In this document: piece by piece, positions 14,762-26,000 of the stretch | Layout: the number at the start of each line of letters is the position of its first letter | How positions within the stretch are numbered: position 1 is the stretch's first letter | Assembly: GCF_013112225.1 (NCBI RefSeq) | Contig: NZ_JABFHI010000002.1 | Span: forward strand, 124,001-188,000 | Length of the DNA: 64,000 bases | Direction: 5' to 3' | From: Vreelandella azerica | GTDB taxonomy: Bacteria; Pseudomonadota; Gammaproteobacteria; Pseudomonadales; Halomonadaceae | Notes under the pieces: model-generated | What the model saw: only the letters and a program-made list of their open reading frames with translations | The model's database searches: none | What the model was told of the DNA's origin: nothing | Program-made: the position numbers and the translations under genes

Positions 14762-16885
14762 GTGGCACGCAAGACCCCATTAAATCGTTACCGTAATATC
14801 GGTATCGTCGCACACGTTGACGCGGGTAAAACCACGACAACCGAGCGTGTACTGTTTTACACCGGCCTGTCACACAAGGTGGGTGAGGTTCATGATGGTG
14901 CGGCCACCATGGACTGGATGGAGCAGGAGCAGGAGCGTGGTATTACCATTACCTCTGCTGCGACCACCTGTTTCTGGCAGGGTATGGACAAGCAGTTTCC
15001 TGAGCACCGTATCAACATCATCGATACACCGGGACACGTAGACTTCACTATCGAAGTTGAACGTTCCTTGCGTGTTCTTGATGGTGCTGTTGTTGTTCTG
15101 TGTGGTTCATCCGGTGTTCAGCCGCAGACGGAAACCGTCTGGCGTCAGGCTAACAAGTATGAAGTTCCGCGCATGGTCTTCGTCAACAAGATGGACCGCA
15201 CCGGCGCTGATTTCTTCATGGTGGTTGACCAGCTGAAAGAGCGTCTGGGCGCCAAAGCCGTGCCGATCCAGATCAACTGGGGCACGGAAGAAGACTTCAA
15301 GGGCGTTATCGACCTGATCCAGATGAAGGCCATCCTGTGGGATGAAGCCAGCCTGGGCATGAACTACGAGCTTGTCGATATTCCGGCAGAGCTGCAGGAA
15401 ACGGCTGAGAAGTACCGCGAAGAAATGGTCGAAGCGGCTGCCGAAGGTACTGACGAGTTGATGGACAAGTATCTTGAAGGCGGCGAACTGACCGTTGAAG
15501 AGATCAAGGCGGGACTGCGCGCGCGCACCCTGGCTAACGATATCGTCCTGGTGACCTGTGGTTCGGCCTTCAAGAACAAGGGCGTTCAGGCAGTGCTGGA
15601 TGGCGTTATCGAATACATGCCGTCACCGACAGAAGTCAAGGCAATTGAAGGTGAGCTTGACGACAAGGACGGTACTGTTGACACCCGTGAAGCGGATGAC
15701 AGTGCTCCTTTTGCCGCCCTGGCTTTCAAGATTGCAACCGACCCCTTCGTAGGTACCCTGACCTTTATTCGCGTCTACTCTGGCGTGTTGAATTCAGGTG
15801 ACGGTGTCTTCAACTCGGTCAAGAGCAAGAAAGAGCGCGTCGGTCGTATCGTACAGATGCACTCCAACTCGCGTGAAGAAATCAAGGAAGTACGTGCGGG
15901 CGACATCGCCGCCTGTATCGGTCTGAAGGATGTCACGACAGGCGATACCCTGTGTGATATCAACAACAAGATCGTCCTTGAGCGTATGGAATTCCCGGAT
16001 CCGGTTATTTCGGTAGCCGTTGAGCCGAAGTCCAAGGCCGACCAGGAAAAGATGGGTGTTGCACTGGGCAAGTTGGCTCAGGAAGATCCGTCCTTCCAGG
16101 TGAAAACCGACGAAGAGACTGGTCAGACCATCATTTCCGGTATGGGCGAGCTACACCTTGATATTCTTGTCGACCGTATGCGTCGTGAGTTCAAGGTTGA
16201 TGCCAATATTGGTAAGCCTCAGGTGGCCTACCGCGAAACCATTCGCGGCAGTGTTGAACAGGAAGGCAAGTTTGTACGTCAGTCGGGTGGTCGCGGTCAG
16301 TATGGTCATGTGGTCATGCGCATCGAGCCTCTGACAGCCGAAGAGAAAGGCGAAGGGGATGATGAAATCTTCTTCAAATTCGTTTCGGAAATCGTAGGTG
16401 GTGTGGTTCCCAAGGAATACATCCCTGCGGTGGAGAAGGGAGCCTACGAACAGCTCAAGAACGGTGTCATCGCGGGCTGCCCGATGATTGATGTCAAGGT
16501 TACGCTGTTCGATGGTTCCTACCATGACGTGGACTCCAACGAGACCGCGTTCAAGGTTGCCTCTTCCATGGCAATCAAAGAAGGCGCCAGGAAGGCCAAG
16601 GCCGTGTTGCTGGAACCGGTGATGAAGGTCGAAGTCGTGACTCCCGAGGACTTTATGGGTGACGTCATGGGCGACCTGAACCGTCGTCGCGGTTTGGTGC
16701 AGGGCATGGATGACTCCTCTTCAGGTAAAGTTATCCGTGCAATGGTGCCGCTGGGTGAGATGTTTGGTTATGCAACCGACCTGCGCTCACAGACCCAGGG
16801 CCGTGCGAGCTACTCCATGGAGTTCGCGAAATACGACGAGGCGCCCTCCAGCGTCGTAGAAGCCGTCATCAATCAAAACGGTTAA
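14762..16885 (+). CDS. fusA: Elongation factor G
   Basis: EF-G drives ribosomal translocation and, with RRF, recycling. GTG 14762 follows GGGAG at 8 bases and gives 707 residues. G-domain motifs are AHVDAGKTT (G1), the [10 protein letters not shown] switch (G2), DTPGHVDF (G3) and [10 protein letters not shown] (G4). Domains II-V follow with normal length. No frame break. tuf starts 27 bases later, as in most relatives. Confidence 0.97.
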   Translation: MARKTPLNRYRNIGIVAHVDAGKTTTTERVLFYTGLSHKVGEVHDGAATMDWMEQEQERGITITSAATTCFWQGMDKQFPEHRINIIDTPGHVDFTIEVERSLRVLDGAVVVLCGSSGVQPQTETVWRQANKYEVPRMVFVNKMDRTGADFFMVVDQLKERLGAKAVPIQINWGTEEDFKGVIDLIQMKAILWDEASLGMNYELVDIPAELQETAEKYREEMVEAAAEGTDELMDKYLEGGELTVEEIKAGLRARTLANDIVLVTCGSAFKNKGVQAVLDGVIEYMPSPTEVKAIEGELDDKDGTVDTREADDSAPFAALAFKIATDPFVGTLTFIRVYSGVLNSGDGVFNSVKSKKERVGRIVQMHSNSREEIKEVRAGDIAACIGLKDVTTGDTLCDINNKIVLERMEFPDPVISVAVEPKSKADQEKMGVALGKLAQEDPSFQVKTDEETGQTIISGMGELHLDILVDRMRREFKVDANIGKPQVAYRETIRGSVEQEGKFVRQSGGRGQYGHVVMRIEPLTAEEKGEGDDEIFFKFVSEIVGGVVPKEYIPAVEKGAYEQLKNGVIAGCPMIDVKVTLFDGSYHDVDSNETAFKVASSMAIKEGARKAKAVLLEPVMKVEVVTPEDFMGDVMGDLNRRRGLVQGMDDSSSGKVIRAMVPLGEMFGYATDLRSQTQGRASYSMEFAKYDEAPSSVVEAVINQNG

Positions 16886-16912
16886 CCGTTAGCTTATAAA
16901 GAGGTTATAGCA

Positions 16913-18106
16913 GTGGCTAAGGAAAAATTTGAACGTTCCAAACCGCACGTCAACGTTGGTACCATCGGTCACGTTGACCACGGTAAAACAACCCTGACAG
17001 CGGCTCTGACCCGCGTTTCTGCTGAAGTTTTCGGCGGTGACTGGCGTGAGTTCGACACCATTGATAATGCTCCGGAAGAGCGTGAGCGCGGTATCACCAT
17101 CGCGACTTCTCACGTTGAGTACCAGTCTGAAGTGCGCCATTACGCACACGTCGACTGCCCGGGGCACGCTGACTACGTCAAGAACATGATCACCGGTGCA
17201 GCGCAGATGGACGGCGCTATCCTGGTATGTTCTGCTGCTGACGGCCCGATGCCGCAGACTCGCGAGCACATCCTGCTGTCTCGCCAGGTTGGCGTTCCGT
17301 TCATCGTTGTCTTCCTGAACAAGGCGGACATGGTCGATGACGAAGAGCTGCTTGAGCTGGTTGAAATGGAAGTTCGTGAGCTCCTCGACGAGTACGACTT
17401 CCCGGGCGATGATACGCCGATCATCACTGGTTCTGCGCTGATGGCGCTGAACGGTGAAGACGAGAACGGTATGGGTACTACCGCTGTTGCCAGCCTGATC
17501 AAGGCAATGGACGCGTACATCCCGGAACCTGAGCGCGCTATCGACCAGCCGTTCCTGATGCCGATCGAAGACGTCTTCTCTATCTCTGGCCGTGGTACTG
17601 TTGTTACCGGTCGTGTAGAGCGCGGTATCGTCAAGCCCGGTGAAGAAGTGGAAATCGTGGGTATCCGCGATACTGTCAAGACTATCGTTACCGGTGTCGA
17701 AATGTTCCGTAAGCTGCTCGACGAAGGTCGTGCTGGTGAGAACGTTGGCGCCCTGTTGCGTGGTACTAAGCGTGATGACGTCGAGCGTGGTCAGGTTCTG
17801 GCCAAGCCGGGCACTATCAAGCCGCACACTACCTTCGAAGCAGAAGTGTACGTACTGTCCAAGGAAGAAGGTGGTCGTCATACGCCTTTCTTCAAGGGCT
17901 ACCGTCCGCAGTTCTACTTCCGTACCACCGACGTAACCGGTACCTGTGAACTGCCGGAAGGTGTCGAGATGGTCATGCCGGGCGACAATGTTAAAATGGT
18001 TGTTACCCTTATTGCACCGATCGCGATGGATGACGGTCTGCGTTTCGCTATCCGTGAAGGTGGTCGTACTGTTGGTGCTGGTGTTGTTGCCAAGATCGTT
18101 CAGTAA
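16913..18106 (+). CDS. tuf: Elongation factor Tu
   Basis: EF-Tu brings aminoacyl-tRNA to the ribosome. GTG 16913 gives 397 residues with [22 protein letters not shown] and NKAD motifs and an intact C-terminus ([11 protein letters not shown]). It closes the str operon and is followed by a terminator. It is the only tuf copy in the window; the tRNA-Thr/tRNA-Trp position, where a second copy often sits, is empty. Confidence 0.98.
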   Translation: MAKEKFERSKPHVNVGTIGHVDHGKTTLTAALTRVSAEVFGGDWREFDTIDNAPEERERGITIATSHVEYQSEVRHYAHVDCPGHADYVKNMITGAAQMDGAILVCSAADGPMPQTREHILLSRQVGVPFIVVFLNKADMVDDEELLELVEMEVRELLDEYDFPGDDTPIITGSALMALNGEDENGMGTTAVASLIKAMDAYIPEPERAIDQPFLMPIEDVFSISGRGTVVTGRVERGIVKPGEEVEIVGIRDTVKTIVTGVEMFRKLLDEGRAGENVGALLRGTKRDDVERGQVLAKPGTIKPHTTFEAEVYVLSKEEGGRHTPFFKGYRPQFYFRTTDVTGTCELPEGVEMVMPGDNVKMVVTLIAPIAMDDGLRFAIREGGRTVGAGVVAKIVQ

Positions 18107-18124
18107 ATAGATCCGGAAGTACTC

Positions 18125-18152
18125 AAGGGGGCTCTTCATGAGCCCCCTTTTC
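18125..18152 (+). terminator. Rho-independent terminator after tuf
   Basis: AGGGGGCT (18126-18133) pairs with AGCCCCCT (18141-18148) around a 7-base loop and is followed by TTTTC. It separates the str operon from the S10 promoter. Confidence 0.85.
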
Positions 18153-18172
18153 TGCGCAGTGGAAGCAAATGT

Positions 18173-18201
18173 TTGACATGTGCTATCGCTGTGCCTATAA
18201 T
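18173..18201 (+). promoter_or_regulatory. Consensus sigma70 promoter of the S10 operon
   Basis: TTGACA (18173-18178) and TATAAT (18196-18201) are both perfect and separated by the optimal 17 bases. Start of transcription is expected near 18208, leaving a leader of under 60 bases before rpsJ, much shorter than the L4-regulated leader of E. coli. Confidence 0.85.
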
Positions 18202-18265
18202 GCGCATCCTTTGAATGCGTGGGTAGACGGCTCGCGCCGTCGACATCCATTTGAGTTTAGGGCTA

Positions 18266-18577
18266 ATGCAGAACCAGAAGATTCGCATTCGGTTGAAAGC
18301 GTTCGATCATCGCCTGATCGACCAGTCCACTGCGGAAATCGTTGATACCGCAAAGCGTACTGGTGCTCAGGTTCGTGGTCCGATTCCGCTCCCGACCAAT
18401 CGTGAGCGTTACACCATACTGATCTCTCCGCACGTCAATAAGGACGCGCGTGATCAGTATGAGATTCGTACCCATAAGCGTGTGCTCGACATTGTTGAGC
18501 CTACTGAGAAAACAGTTGATGCCCTGATGAAGCTCGATCTCGCTGCTGGCGTAGACGTGCAAATCAAGCTCGACTAA
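18266..18577 (+). CDS. rpsJ: 30S ribosomal protein S10
   Basis: S10 is a small-subunit head protein and the NusG/NusB partner in antitermination. The start chosen is ATG 18266 ([19 protein letters not shown]), which matches relatives and gives 103 residues; an earlier TTG at 18251 would add five atypical residues. First gene of the S10 cluster, 64 bases after a perfect promoter. A 173-base gap follows. Confidence 0.96.
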   Translation: MQNQKIRIRLKAFDHRLIDQSTAEIVDTAKRTGAQVRGPIPLPTNRERYTILISPHVNKDARDQYEIRTHKRVLDIVEPTEKTVDALMKLDLAAGVDVQIKLD

Positions 18578-18750
18578 TTACACTAGACACTCGCGACCCA
18601 GCGCTTTCTGGCTTCATCCTCAGGGTGAGCATCAAGACAACAGAAGCAGCAGTCGCCGCGCCGTGAGGCGCCACACAATGTGCTAGTGGAATGCTCTGGA
18701 AAGGGCAGCCATAGCGGGTGACAGCCCCGTACACTATAGGAGAACTGAGA

Positions 18751-19389
18751 ATGACTATCGGTTTGGTCGGTACTAAGGCCGGGATGACCCGCGTCTTTAA
18801 CGAAGACGGTGCATCTGTGCCCGTAACCGTTATTGAAGTTGATCCTAACCGCGTTACTCGCGTTAAGTCAGTTGAGACTGATGGCTACGCTGCGGTTCAG
18901 GTTACAACAGGCTCTCGTAAAGCCAAGCACCTCACCAAGGCGCAAGCGGGTCAGTTTGCCAAGGCAGGTGTTGAGGCTGGTCGTTCCTTGATGGAGTTTC
19001 GTCTTGAAGAAGGCGAGCAGGCTCCTGAAGTGGGCGGCGAACTCACCGTATCCCTCTTTGAAGCTGGTCAGAAGATCGATGTGACCGGTACCTCCAAGGG
19101 TAAAGGTTTCCAGGGTGCTGTTAAGCGCTGGAACTTCCGTACCCAAGACAATACTCATGGTAACTCTCTGTCGCACCGCGCGCCGGGCTCCATTGGTATG
19201 TGTCAGACTCCTGGGCGTGTATTCAAGGGCAAAAAGATGGCCGGTCAGATGGGCAATGTCCGCTGCACCGTTCAGAGCCTTGAGATCGTGCGCGTCGATG
19301 CCGAGCGTAATTTGCTGCTCATCAAGGGTGCTGTACCGGGCGCAACCGGCAGTAATGTCATCGTTCGCAGCGCCGTGAAAGCAGGCTGA
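18751..19389 (+). CDS. rplC: 50S ribosomal protein L3
   Basis: L3 is an early assembly protein reaching toward the peptidyl-transferase centre. ATG 18751 ([14 protein letters not shown]) follows AGGAG and gives 212 residues. The long central loop includes [15 protein letters not shown] and the PrmB methylation-site region [19 protein letters not shown]. Length is normal. rplD starts 14 bases later. Confidence 0.97.
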   Translation: MTIGLVGTKAGMTRVFNEDGASVPVTVIEVDPNRVTRVKSVETDGYAAVQVTTGSRKAKHLTKAQAGQFAKAGVEAGRSLMEFRLEEGEQAPEVGGELTVSLFEAGQKIDVTGTSKGKGFQGAVKRWNFRTQDNTHGNSLSHRAPGSIGMCQTPGRVFKGKKMAGQMGNVRCTVQSLEIVRVDAERNLLLIKGAVPGATGSNVIVRSAVKAG

Positions 19390-19403
19390 AGGGGAGTTTA
19401 CCA

Positions 19404-20009
19404 ATGAATCTGAATCTTGCTGCAGGTGCGGGTACCGTTGAAGTAGCCGACGCCACATTTGGCAATGAATTCAATGAAGCGCTGGTTCACCAGGTGGTCA
19501 CGGCTTATCTGGCCGGCGGTCGTCAGGGAACGCGCGCTCAGAAGAATCGCTCTGACGTACGTGGTGGTGGTAAGAAGCCATGGCGTCAAAAAGGTACTGG
19601 CCGTGCACGTGCCGGTACCATTCGTTCCCCGCTGTGGCGCAGTGGTGGCGTAACTTTCGCGGCGCGTCCTCAGGACCACAGCCAGAAAGTTAACCGCAAA
19701 ATGTACCGCGCAGCGATGCGCTCCATCCTGTCCGAGCTCGTTCGTCAAGAGCGTCTGGTGGCAGTGGAAGAGTTTCTCGTTGATGCGCCCAAGACCAAGC
19801 AGGTCGCTGCCAAGCTGAAAGAGCTGGATCTGGAAAAGGTCCTGATCGTCACTGAAGAAGTTGACGAGAAGCTCTATCTGGCCGCACGCAACCTTCCGCA
19901 TGTTGATGTGGTGGATGTTGCTGCTGCTGACCCGGTGAGCCTGGTCGCCTTTGACAAGGTGTTGGTCACCGTCTCCGCCCTGCGTAAATTCGAGGAGAAG
20001 CTGGCATGA
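19404..20009 (+). CDS. rplD: 50S ribosomal protein L4
   Basis: L4 lines the exit tunnel and in enterobacteria represses the S10 operon. The 201-residue product has the tunnel loop with [19 protein letters not shown] followed by [12 protein letters not shown]. Its stop overlaps the rplW start by four bases (ATGA), suggesting coupled translation. Confidence 0.96.
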   Translation: MNLNLAAGAGTVEVADATFGNEFNEALVHQVVTAYLAGGRQGTRAQKNRSDVRGGGKKPWRQKGTGRARAGTIRSPLWRSGGVTFAARPQDHSQKVNRKMYRAAMRSILSELVRQERLVAVEEFLVDAPKTKQVAAKLKELDLEKVLIVTEEVDEKLYLAARNLPHVDVVDVAAADPVSLVAFDKVLVTVSALRKFEEKLA

Positions 20010-20301
20010 ACCAGGAACGCGTATTCAAGGTTCTGCTCGGGCCACACGTGACCGAAAAGGCCGCGATGGCAGCTGAGCGCAATCAGTACGTTTTCAAGGT
20101 GGCGAGCGACGCTACCAAGCCTGAGATCAAAAAGCAGTTGAAGCACTGTTCGACAAGAAAGTCGCCAGTGTTCAGACGCTAAACGTCAAAGGCAAGACGA
20201 AGCGTACCGCAAATGGCGTTGGCATGCGCAAAGGGTATCGCAAAGCGTATGTCACCCTGGCCGCGGGCGAAACGCTCGAAGACTTCTCTGGCGCCGAATA
20301 A
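20006..20301 (+). CDS. rplW: 50S ribosomal protein L23 (apparent frame break)
   Basis: L23 docks trigger factor and SRP at the tunnel exit. ATG 20006 gives [19 protein letters not shown]. The frame breaks near 20134: one more G (AAAAAGGCAG) gives [19 protein letters not shown] and a 98-residue product of normal length ending in DFSGAE. The broken frame leaves only about 50 residues, which makes it easy to miss. Confidence 0.9.
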
Positions 20302-20318
20302 GGGCAGGAGTACGGATA

Positions 20319-21145
20319 ATGGCAATCGTCAAGACCAAACCCACATCCGCCGGTCGTCGCCACGTCGTTAAGATTGTTGGCGAGACGCTTTACAAGGGCC
20401 GTGCCTATGCACCGCTTCTGGAAAAGCAGTCCAAGTCCGGTGGGCGTAACAACTACGGCCGCATCACTACCCGCCACGTGGGCGGTGGTCACCGTCAGCA
20501 CTATCGGCTGATCGATTTCAAACGCACCAAGGATGGCATTCCGGCCACCGTTGAGCGTCTGGAACATGATCCCAACCGCAGTGCGCACATTGCGCTGCTG
20601 AAGTATGCCGATGGTGAGCGTCGTTACATCATTGCACCGAAAGGTGTCAGCGCGGGTGACGTGCTGGAATCTGGTGTTAACGCGCCGATCAGGAAAGGCA
20701 ATGCGTTGCCGCTGCGTAACATCCGTTGGGTTCTACCGTTCACGGTATTGAACTCAAGCCGGGTAAAGGTGCGCAGATTGCTCGCAGCGCTGGTACTAGC
20801 GCACAGCTGGTTGCGCGTGAAGGCAATTACGCTACCTTGCGTCTTCGCTCCGGCGAAATGCGTAAAGTGTTGGCAGAGTGCCGCGCGACCCTGGGTGAAG
20901 TAAGTAACTCTGAGCACAGCCTGCGTCAACTTGGCAAGGCCGGTGCGAAGCGCTGGAGAGGCGTACGTCCCACCGTTCGCGGTGTTGCGATGAACCCGGT
21001 AGACCACCCGCATGGTGGTGGTGAAGGCCGCACCAGTGGTGGCCGTCATCCGGTCACGCCATGGGGTGTCCCGACCAAGGGTCATAAGACGCGTAAGAAC
21101 AAGCGCACCGACAAACTGATCATCCGTCGCCGTAAGGCTCGGTGA
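20319..21145 (+). CDS. rplB: 50S ribosomal protein L2 (apparent frame break)
   Basis: L2 supports the peptidyl-transferase centre and subunit association. The frame breaks at CC 20723-20724; a third C restores [20 protein letters not shown] and gives 275 residues. The C-terminal signature [18 protein letters not shown], with the important histidine, is intact. The break is in an essential gene and is likely a miscall. Fifth gene of the cluster. Confidence 0.93.
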
Positions 21146-21178
21146 TTGAACTTGCCAAGAAATTAAGAGGTAACGGCT

Positions 21179-21454
21179 GTGCCACGTTCACTAAAGAAAG
21201 GTCCCTTTATTGACCTTCATCTTTTGAAGAAGGTCGAGGTTGCAGTGGAAAAGAACGACCGTAAACCGATCAAGACCTGGTCGCGTCGTTCGATGATTCT
21301 ACCGAACATGGTAGGTCTGACCATTGCAGTACATAACGGTCGCCAACACGTCCCGGTGCATGTCTCCGAGGAAATGGTTGGTCACAAGCTAGGCGAATTC
21401 GCTGCCACCCGCACTTACCGTGGGCACGTAGCGGACAAGAAAGCCAAACGGTAA
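21179..21454 (+). CDS. rpsS: 30S ribosomal protein S19
   Basis: S19 binds the 16S rRNA head beside S13. GTG 21179 behind AAGAGG gives 91 residues: [14 protein letters not shown] at the start and [18 protein letters not shown] at the end. Length is normal. It lies 33 bases after rplB. Confidence 0.96.
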   Translation: MPRSLKKGPFIDLHLLKKVEVAVEKNDRKPIKTWSRRSMILPNMVGLTIAVHNGRQHVPVHVSEEMVGHKLGEFAATRTYRGHVADKKAKR

Positions 21455-21472
21455 GCCAGAGAGGATTGAGAG

Positions 21473-21805
21473 ATGGAAGTCACAGCTAAGTTGCGTGGCG
21501 CTCGTTTATCCGCCCAGAAGGCCCGTTTGGTGGCTGACCAGGTGCGCGGTAAACCGGTCGCCGAGGCACTCGACCTGCTGACCTTCTCACCGAAGAAGGC
21601 TGCCAAACTGGTCAAGAAAGTGCTGCAGTCCGCCATTGCAAACGCGGAAGAAAATAACGGCATGGATATCGACGAGCTGCGTGTATCGACCATCTGCGTC
21701 GATGAGGGCATGACGCTCAAGCGTATCAAGCCGCGTGCCAAAGGGCGTGCGGATCGTATCTTGAAGCGCACCTGTCACATCACCGTCAAGGTAGCCGAGA
21801 AGTAG
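21473..21805 (+). CDS. rplV: 50S ribosomal protein L22
   Basis: L22 narrows the exit tunnel together with L4. The 110-residue protein starts [27 protein letters not shown] and keeps the tunnel hairpin with [23 protein letters not shown], without the small deletions known from macrolide-resistant strains. 11 bases separate it from rpsC. Confidence 0.96.
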   Translation: MEVTAKLRGARLSAQKARLVADQVRGKPVAEALDLLTFSPKKAAKLVKKVLQSAIANAEENNGMDIDELRVSTICVDEGMTLKRIKPRAKGRADRILKRTCHITVKVAEK

Positions 21806-21816
21806 GAGTCGACCAG

Positions 21817-22518
21817 ATGGGTCAGAAAGTCAATCCAACAGGCATTCGACTGGGCATCGTCAAAGACCATGCTTCTGTCTGGTATGCCGAGCGCGGCGCT
21901 TACGCCGATAAGCTCAATAACGATCTCGCAGTGCGTAGCTTCCTGGAAGAGCGTCTGAAAAACGCCTCCGTGAGCCGCATTAATATCGAGCGTCCAGCTA
22001 ATAACGCCCGTATCACCATTCACACCGCCCGTCCGGGTATCGTGATTGGCAAGAAGGGTGAAGACGTTGATCGTCTGCGTCGTGATCTCGGCGAGATGAT
22101 GGGCGTACCGGTCCATGTGAACATCGAAGAAGTTCGCAAGCCGGAACTGGATGCCAAACTGGTAGCTGCTAACGTTGCCGGTCAGCTCGAACGCCGTGTC
22201 ATGTTCCGTCGCGCTATGAAGCGTGCGGTACAGAACGCAATGCGTCTCGGTGCTGGCGGTATCAAGATCCAGCTGTCAGGCCGCTTGGGTGGTGCTGAAA
22301 TCGCACGTACTGAATGGTACCGCGAAGGTCGCGTTCCGCTGCACACGTTGCGTGCGGATATCGACTACGCCACTTACGAAGCTCACACCACCTACGGCGT
22401 TATCGGCGTCAAAGTGTGGATCTTCAAGGGTGAAATCCTCGGTGGTATCGAGGAAGTACGTGCCAGGGCCAAGCAACAGCCCGCCGGCAACGCGCCCAAG
22501 AAGAAAGGTTCCAAGTAA
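21817..22518 (+). CDS. rpsC: 30S ribosomal protein S3
   Basis: S3 lines the mRNA entry channel. The 233-residue protein starts [18 protein letters not shown] and contains the KH-domain loop [16 protein letters not shown] and the C-terminal domain ([30 protein letters not shown]). The length and the lysine-rich tail are typical. Confidence 0.97.
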   Translation: MGQKVNPTGIRLGIVKDHASVWYAERGAYADKLNNDLAVRSFLEERLKNASVSRINIERPANNARITIHTARPGIVIGKKGEDVDRLRRDLGEMMGVPVHVNIEEVRKPELDAKLVAANVAGQLERRVMFRRAMKRAVQNAMRLGAGGIKIQLSGRLGGAEIARTEWYREGRVPLHTLRADIDYATYEAHTTYGVIGVKVWIFKGEILGGIEEVRARAKQQPAGNAPKKKGSK

Positions 22519-22533
22519 GGGGAGAGCGAGTCG

Positions 22534-22947
22534 ATGTTACAGCCCAAGCGTTTAAAATTCCGTAAAGTGCAGAAAGGTCGTAACCGCGGCCTGGCACAGC
22601 GCGGAAGCAAGATTAGCTTCGGGGAGTATGGCCTCAAGGCTACCGGTCGCGGCCGCATCACTGCGCGTCAGATCGAAGCCGGCCGTCGTGCGATCACACG
22701 TCACGTTAAGCGTGGCGGCAAGATCTGGATCCGCGTATTCCCTGATAAGCCGATCTCCAAAAAGCCACTCGAAGTTCGTATGGGTAAAGGTAAAGGTTCA
22801 GTCGAGTACTGGGTAGCCCAAATCCAGCCGGGTCGGGTCCTGTATGAGATTGAAGGTGTGTCAGAAGAGCTCGCGCGTGAAGCGTTTGAGCTGGCCGCCC
22901 AGAAAATGCCCATATCCACCACCTTTGCGAAACGGACGGTGATGTGA
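22534..22947 (+). CDS. rplP: 50S ribosomal protein L16
   Basis: L16 helps place the tRNA acceptor ends. The 137-residue protein begins [24 protein letters not shown] and has the conserved [30 protein letters not shown]. Its stop codon overlaps the rpmC start by one base. Confidence 0.97.
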   Translation: MLQPKRLKFRKVQKGRNRGLAQRGSKISFGEYGLKATGRGRITARQIEAGRRAITRHVKRGGKIWIRVFPDKPISKKPLEVRMGKGKGSVEYWVAQIQPGRVLYEIEGVSEELAREAFELAAQKMPISTTFAKRTVM

Positions 22948-23138
22948 TGAAAGCCCAAGAAATTCGTGAAAAGTCAGTCGGAGAGCTTCAGGAACAGCTC
23001 CTCGAACTCCTCCGCGAGCAGTTTAACCTGCGCATGCAGAAGGCCACCGGCCAACTGAGCCAGACTCATCTGCTCAAGCAGGTCCGTCGGGATATTGCCC
23101 GCGTGAAGACTGTGCTTAACGAGAAGGCAGGTGACTGA
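22947..23138 (+). CDS. rpmC: 50S ribosomal protein L29
   Basis: L29 sits at the tunnel exit next to L23. I choose ATG 22947 ([18 protein letters not shown], 63 residues); a GTG three bases upstream would add one atypical residue. The two-helix hairpin fold is evident from the heptad-like Leu spacing. One base separates it from rpsQ. Confidence 0.95.
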   Translation: MKAQEIREKSVGELQEQLLELLREQFNLRMQKATGQLSQTHLLKQVRRDIARVKTVLNEKAGD

Positions 23139-23139
23139 G

Positions 23140-23400
23140 ATGGCCGAAGAAAAGAAAGCCCGTACACTCACCGGTAAAGTGGTGAGTGACAAGATGGACA
23201 AGTCCATCGTGGTAATGATCGAGCGTCGTGAGCGTCACCCGATCTACGGAAAATACGTAAAGCGCTCCACCAAGTTGCACGCCCACGATGAGTCGAATCA
23301 GGCGAAGGCTGGCGACACGGTCTCTATTCAAGAGTGCCGTCCGCTGTCCAAGAAGAAAGCCTGGACCCTCATCGAGGTGGTCGAGCAGGCTAAAGGTTAA
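23140..23400 (+). CDS. rpsQ: 30S ribosomal protein S17
   Basis: S17 is a primary 16S-binding protein. ATG 23140 gives 86 residues ([22 protein letters not shown]), the usual length; a GTG at 23131 would overlap rpmC further and add three residues. The OB-fold core [18 protein letters not shown] is present. Confidence 0.95.
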   Translation: MAEEKKARTLTGKVVSDKMDKSIVVMIERRERHPIYGKYVKRSTKLHAHDESNQAKAGDTVSIQECRPLSKKKAWTLIEVVEQAKG

Positions 23401-23451
23401 TTGCCTGCGCCTGTTCAACCAGTGCAGTCAGATTAGGTTTGGAGAAAACCG

Positions 23452-23823
23452 ATGATTCAGACTCAGACAATGCTGGATGTCGCTGACAACAGCGGAGCGC
23501 GCCGGGTGCAATGCATCAAGGTGTTAGGCGGTTCACACCGCCGCTACGCTCGCGTTGGTGACGTCATCAAAGTATCAGTAAAAGAGGCGATCCCGCGTGG
23601 CAAGGTCAAGAAAGGCCAGGTCATGAAAGCGGTTGTCGTCCGTACCAAGAGCGGCGTCCGTCGTCCTGACGGTTCGCTGATCCGTTTCGACGGGAATGCG
23701 GCGGTTCTGTTGAATAACACCAACGAACAGCCGGTCGGGACCCGTATTTTCGGGCCGGTCACTCGTGAACTTCGTAATGAAAAGTTCATGAAGATCATTT
23801 CCTTGGCGCCTGAAGTGCTGTAA
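23452..23823 (+). CDS. rplN: 50S ribosomal protein L14
   Basis: L14 forms an intersubunit bridge and is the RsfS target. The 123-residue sequence begins [27 protein letters not shown] and ends [13 protein letters not shown] 51-base gap from rpsQ is the usual boundary between the S10 and spc operons. I see no clear promoter in it. Confidence 0.97.
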   Translation: MIQTQTMLDVADNSGARRVQCIKVLGGSHRRYARVGDVIKVSVKEAIPRGKVKKGQVMKAVVVRTKSGVRRPDGSLIRFDGNAAVLLNNTNEQPVGTRIFGPVTRELRNEKFMKIISLAPEVL

Positions 23824-23837
23824 GGAGCGAGGCGGAT

Positions 23838-24152
23838 ATGCAAAAGATCAAACGTGACGATGAAGTCATCGTCATCGCCGGGAAGGATAAAGGCAAGCGT
23901 GGCACCGTCAAGCGGGTATTAGAAAACCGCTTTGTGGTGTCCGGTGTGAATATGATCAAGCGTCACACCAAGCCAAATCCCATGGCGGGAAATCAGGGCG
24001 GTATCGTTGAGCGTGAGGCTCCGATTCACGCGTCCAACGTAGCCATCTTCAATTCGGAGACCGGTAAGGCGGATCGCGTCGGGTTCCAAGTCCAGGAAGA
24101 CGGTACCAAGGTACGTATCTACAAGTCGACGCAGACGCAGATCGACGCCTAA
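23838..24152 (+). CDS. rplX: 50S ribosomal protein L24
   Basis: L24 initiates large-subunit assembly. The 104-residue product has the KOW motif ([21 protein letters not shown]) and the downstream [25 protein letters not shown]. Length is normal and it lies 14 bases after rplN. Confidence 0.96.
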   Translation: MQKIKRDDEVIVIAGKDKGKRGTVKRVLENRFVVSGVNMIKRHTKPNPMAGNQGGIVEREAPIHASNVAIFNSETGKADRVGFQVQEDGTKVRIYKSTQTQIDA

Positions 24153-24170
24153 CGTGAGTCGGGTAGCAAA

Positions 24171-24709
24171 ATGGCGAACTTGAAAGAACGTTATCAAAAC
24201 GAGGTTGTAGCTAAACTGAAAGAAGAGTTCAGCTACGCCAACGTAATGCAGGTACCCCGGATCACGAAAGTGACCCTTAATATGGGTATCGGCGAAGCGG
24301 TCAGCGATAAAAAGCTGATCGATAATGCCATCGGCGATCTGGAGAAGCTTTCCGGTCAAAAGCCGCTGGTGACCAAGGCACGCAAGTCCATCGCGGGCTT
24401 CAAGGTGCGTGAAGGTTGGCCCATCGGTGTCAAGGTCACACTGCGCAGCGAGCGTATGTGGGACTTCCTGGACCGTCTGGTCAACATCGCGATTCCACGC
24501 GTGCGTGACTTCCGTGGTCTCAACCCGAAGTCTTTTGACGGTCGTGGCAATTACTCAATGGGTGTGCGTGAGCAGATCATCTTCCCGGAACTCGAGTATG
24601 ATAAGATCGATCATATCCGGGGTTGGATGTCACCATCACCACTACCGCCAACACCGACGAGGAAGGTCGTGCACTTTTGCGTGCACTGAACTTCCCCTTC
24701 AAAAAATAA
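24171..24709 (+). CDS. rplE: 50S ribosomal protein L5 (apparent frame break)
   Basis: L5 binds 5S rRNA and contacts P-site tRNA. The frame breaks in GGGG at 24619-24622; a fifth G restores [32 protein letters not shown] and a 179-residue protein, the family length. The rest is canonical ([20 protein letters not shown]). rpsN follows after 10 bases. Confidence 0.93.
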
Positions 24710-24719
24710 GGGTTGGATC

Positions 24720-25025
24720 ATGGCAAAGAAAAGCATGGTAGAGCGTGAGCTCAAGCGCACGAACCTGGTAGCCAAATACGCTGCCAAGCGCGCTGAGCTC
24801 AAAGCAATCATCCAGGACGTTAACGCTTCCGACGAAGAGCGCTTCGACGCGCAGCTTAAGCTGCAGCAACTGCCGCGCGATTCAAGCCCGGTACGTCAGC
24901 GTAATCGCTGCCGCGTTACCGGCCGTCCGCACGGTTTCTATAACAAGTTCGGCCTCGGCCGTAACAAGCTGCGTGAAGCCGCCATGCGTGGCGACGTCCC
25001 TGGCCTTAAAAAGTCCAGCTGGTAA
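24720..25025 (+). CDS. rpsN: 30S ribosomal protein S14, zinc-free form
   Basis: S14 is a late-assembling head protein. The 101-residue length and the [28 protein letters not shown] region, without a CXXC pair, identify the long form that needs no zinc. It lies between rplE and rpsH as usual. Confidence 0.96.
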   Translation: MAKKSMVERELKRTNLVAKYAAKRAELKAIIQDVNASDEERFDAQLKLQQLPRDSSPVRQRNRCRVTGRPHGFYNKFGLGRNKLREAAMRGDVPGLKKSSW

Positions 25026-25058
25026 GTGCCACGTAGAATCATCAGGAGCGCACATTAA

Positions 25059-25451
25059 ATGAGCATGCAAGACACTCTGGCGGATATGTTTACCCGTATC
25101 CGCAATGCGCAGATGGCCACCAAGGAGACGGCAACCATGCCGTCCTCCAAGTTGAAAGTGGAAGTGGCCCGCGTGCTGAAAGAAGAGGGCTACATCACTG
25201 ATTACTCAGTGGCTGAAAGCAGCAAGCCCGAACTGACCGTCACTCTCAAGTACTTTGAGGGCAAGCCGGTTATCGACCACATCCAGCGGGTTTCCAAGCC
25301 GTCTCTGCGCCAGTACAAGGGCAAAGACAACCTGCCTAAGGTCGCCGATGGTCTGGGTATCGCGATTGTCACCACTTCCAATGGTGTGATGACCGATCGT
25401 GCCGCGCGCCAGGCGGGTGTCGGTGGCGAAGTCATCTGCACCGTATTCTAG
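25059..25451 (+). CDS. rpsH: 30S ribosomal protein S8
   Basis: S8 binds the central domain of 16S rRNA and represses the spc operon by binding mRNA near rplE in E. coli. The 130-residue sequence starts [18 protein letters not shown] and ends with [11 protein letters not shown]. rplF begins 9 bases on. Confidence 0.97.
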   Translation: MSMQDTLADMFTRIRNAQMATKETATMPSSKLKVEVARVLKEEGYITDYSVAESSKPELTVTLKYFEGKPVIDHIQRVSKPSLRQYKGKDNLPKVADGLGIAIVTTSNGVMTDRAARQAGVGGEVICTVF

Positions 25452-25460
25452 GAGGCTGGA

Positions 25461-25991
25461 ATGTCCCGCATAGCGAAATATCCGGTTAAACTGCCCGCCG
25501 GCGTTGATATCAAGCTTGACGCAGGCACAGTGACCGTCAAAGGTGGTCAAGGTACGCTTTCCATGCAGGTTCACGATGATGTCGTGATTGCACAGGAAGA
25601 CGGCCAACTGACCTTCGCGCCGAGTGAATCGGCGAAGAGCTGGGCAATGGCCGGTACTACCCGCGCCTTGGTTCAGAACCTGGTCACGGGCGTATCCGAG
25701 GGCTTTACAAGATCCCTCGAAATTGTTGGCGTCGGTTATCGTGCCCAAGTAAAGGGCCAGACGCTCAATCTTTCACTGGGCTTCTCGCACCCGGTCGACT
25801 ACGAACTGCCTGAAGGTGTCTCAGCGGAAACGCCGAAGAACACCGTTATCGTGCTGAAAAGCGCGGACAAGCAGAAGCTCGGTCAGTGCGCCGCGGAAAT
25901 CCGCGCCTTCCGTCCCCCTGAGCCGTATAAAGGCAAGGGTGTTCGGTACGCCGACGAGCAGGTGCGTCGCAAAGAAGCCAAGAAGAAGTAA
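25461..25991 (+). CDS. rplF: 50S ribosomal protein L6
   Basis: L6 lies near the sarcin-ricin loop. The 176-residue protein carries the duplicated alpha/beta domains and the C-terminal signature [30 protein letters not shown] region. No anomaly is seen. Confidence 0.97.
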   Translation: MSRIAKYPVKLPAGVDIKLDAGTVTVKGGQGTLSMQVHDDVVIAQEDGQLTFAPSESAKSWAMAGTTRALVQNLVTGVSEGFTRSLEIVGVGYRAQVKGQTLNLSLGFSHPVDYELPEGVSAETPKNTVIVLKSADKQKLGQCAAEIRAFRPPEPYKGKGVRYADEQVRRKEAKKK

Positions 25992-26000
25992 GGCAGGGTT

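Noticed and set aside
16889..18250. A 453-codon minus-strand frame covering tuf
   Set aside because: Antisense shadow of a strongly codon-biased gene; no start signal or known domain.
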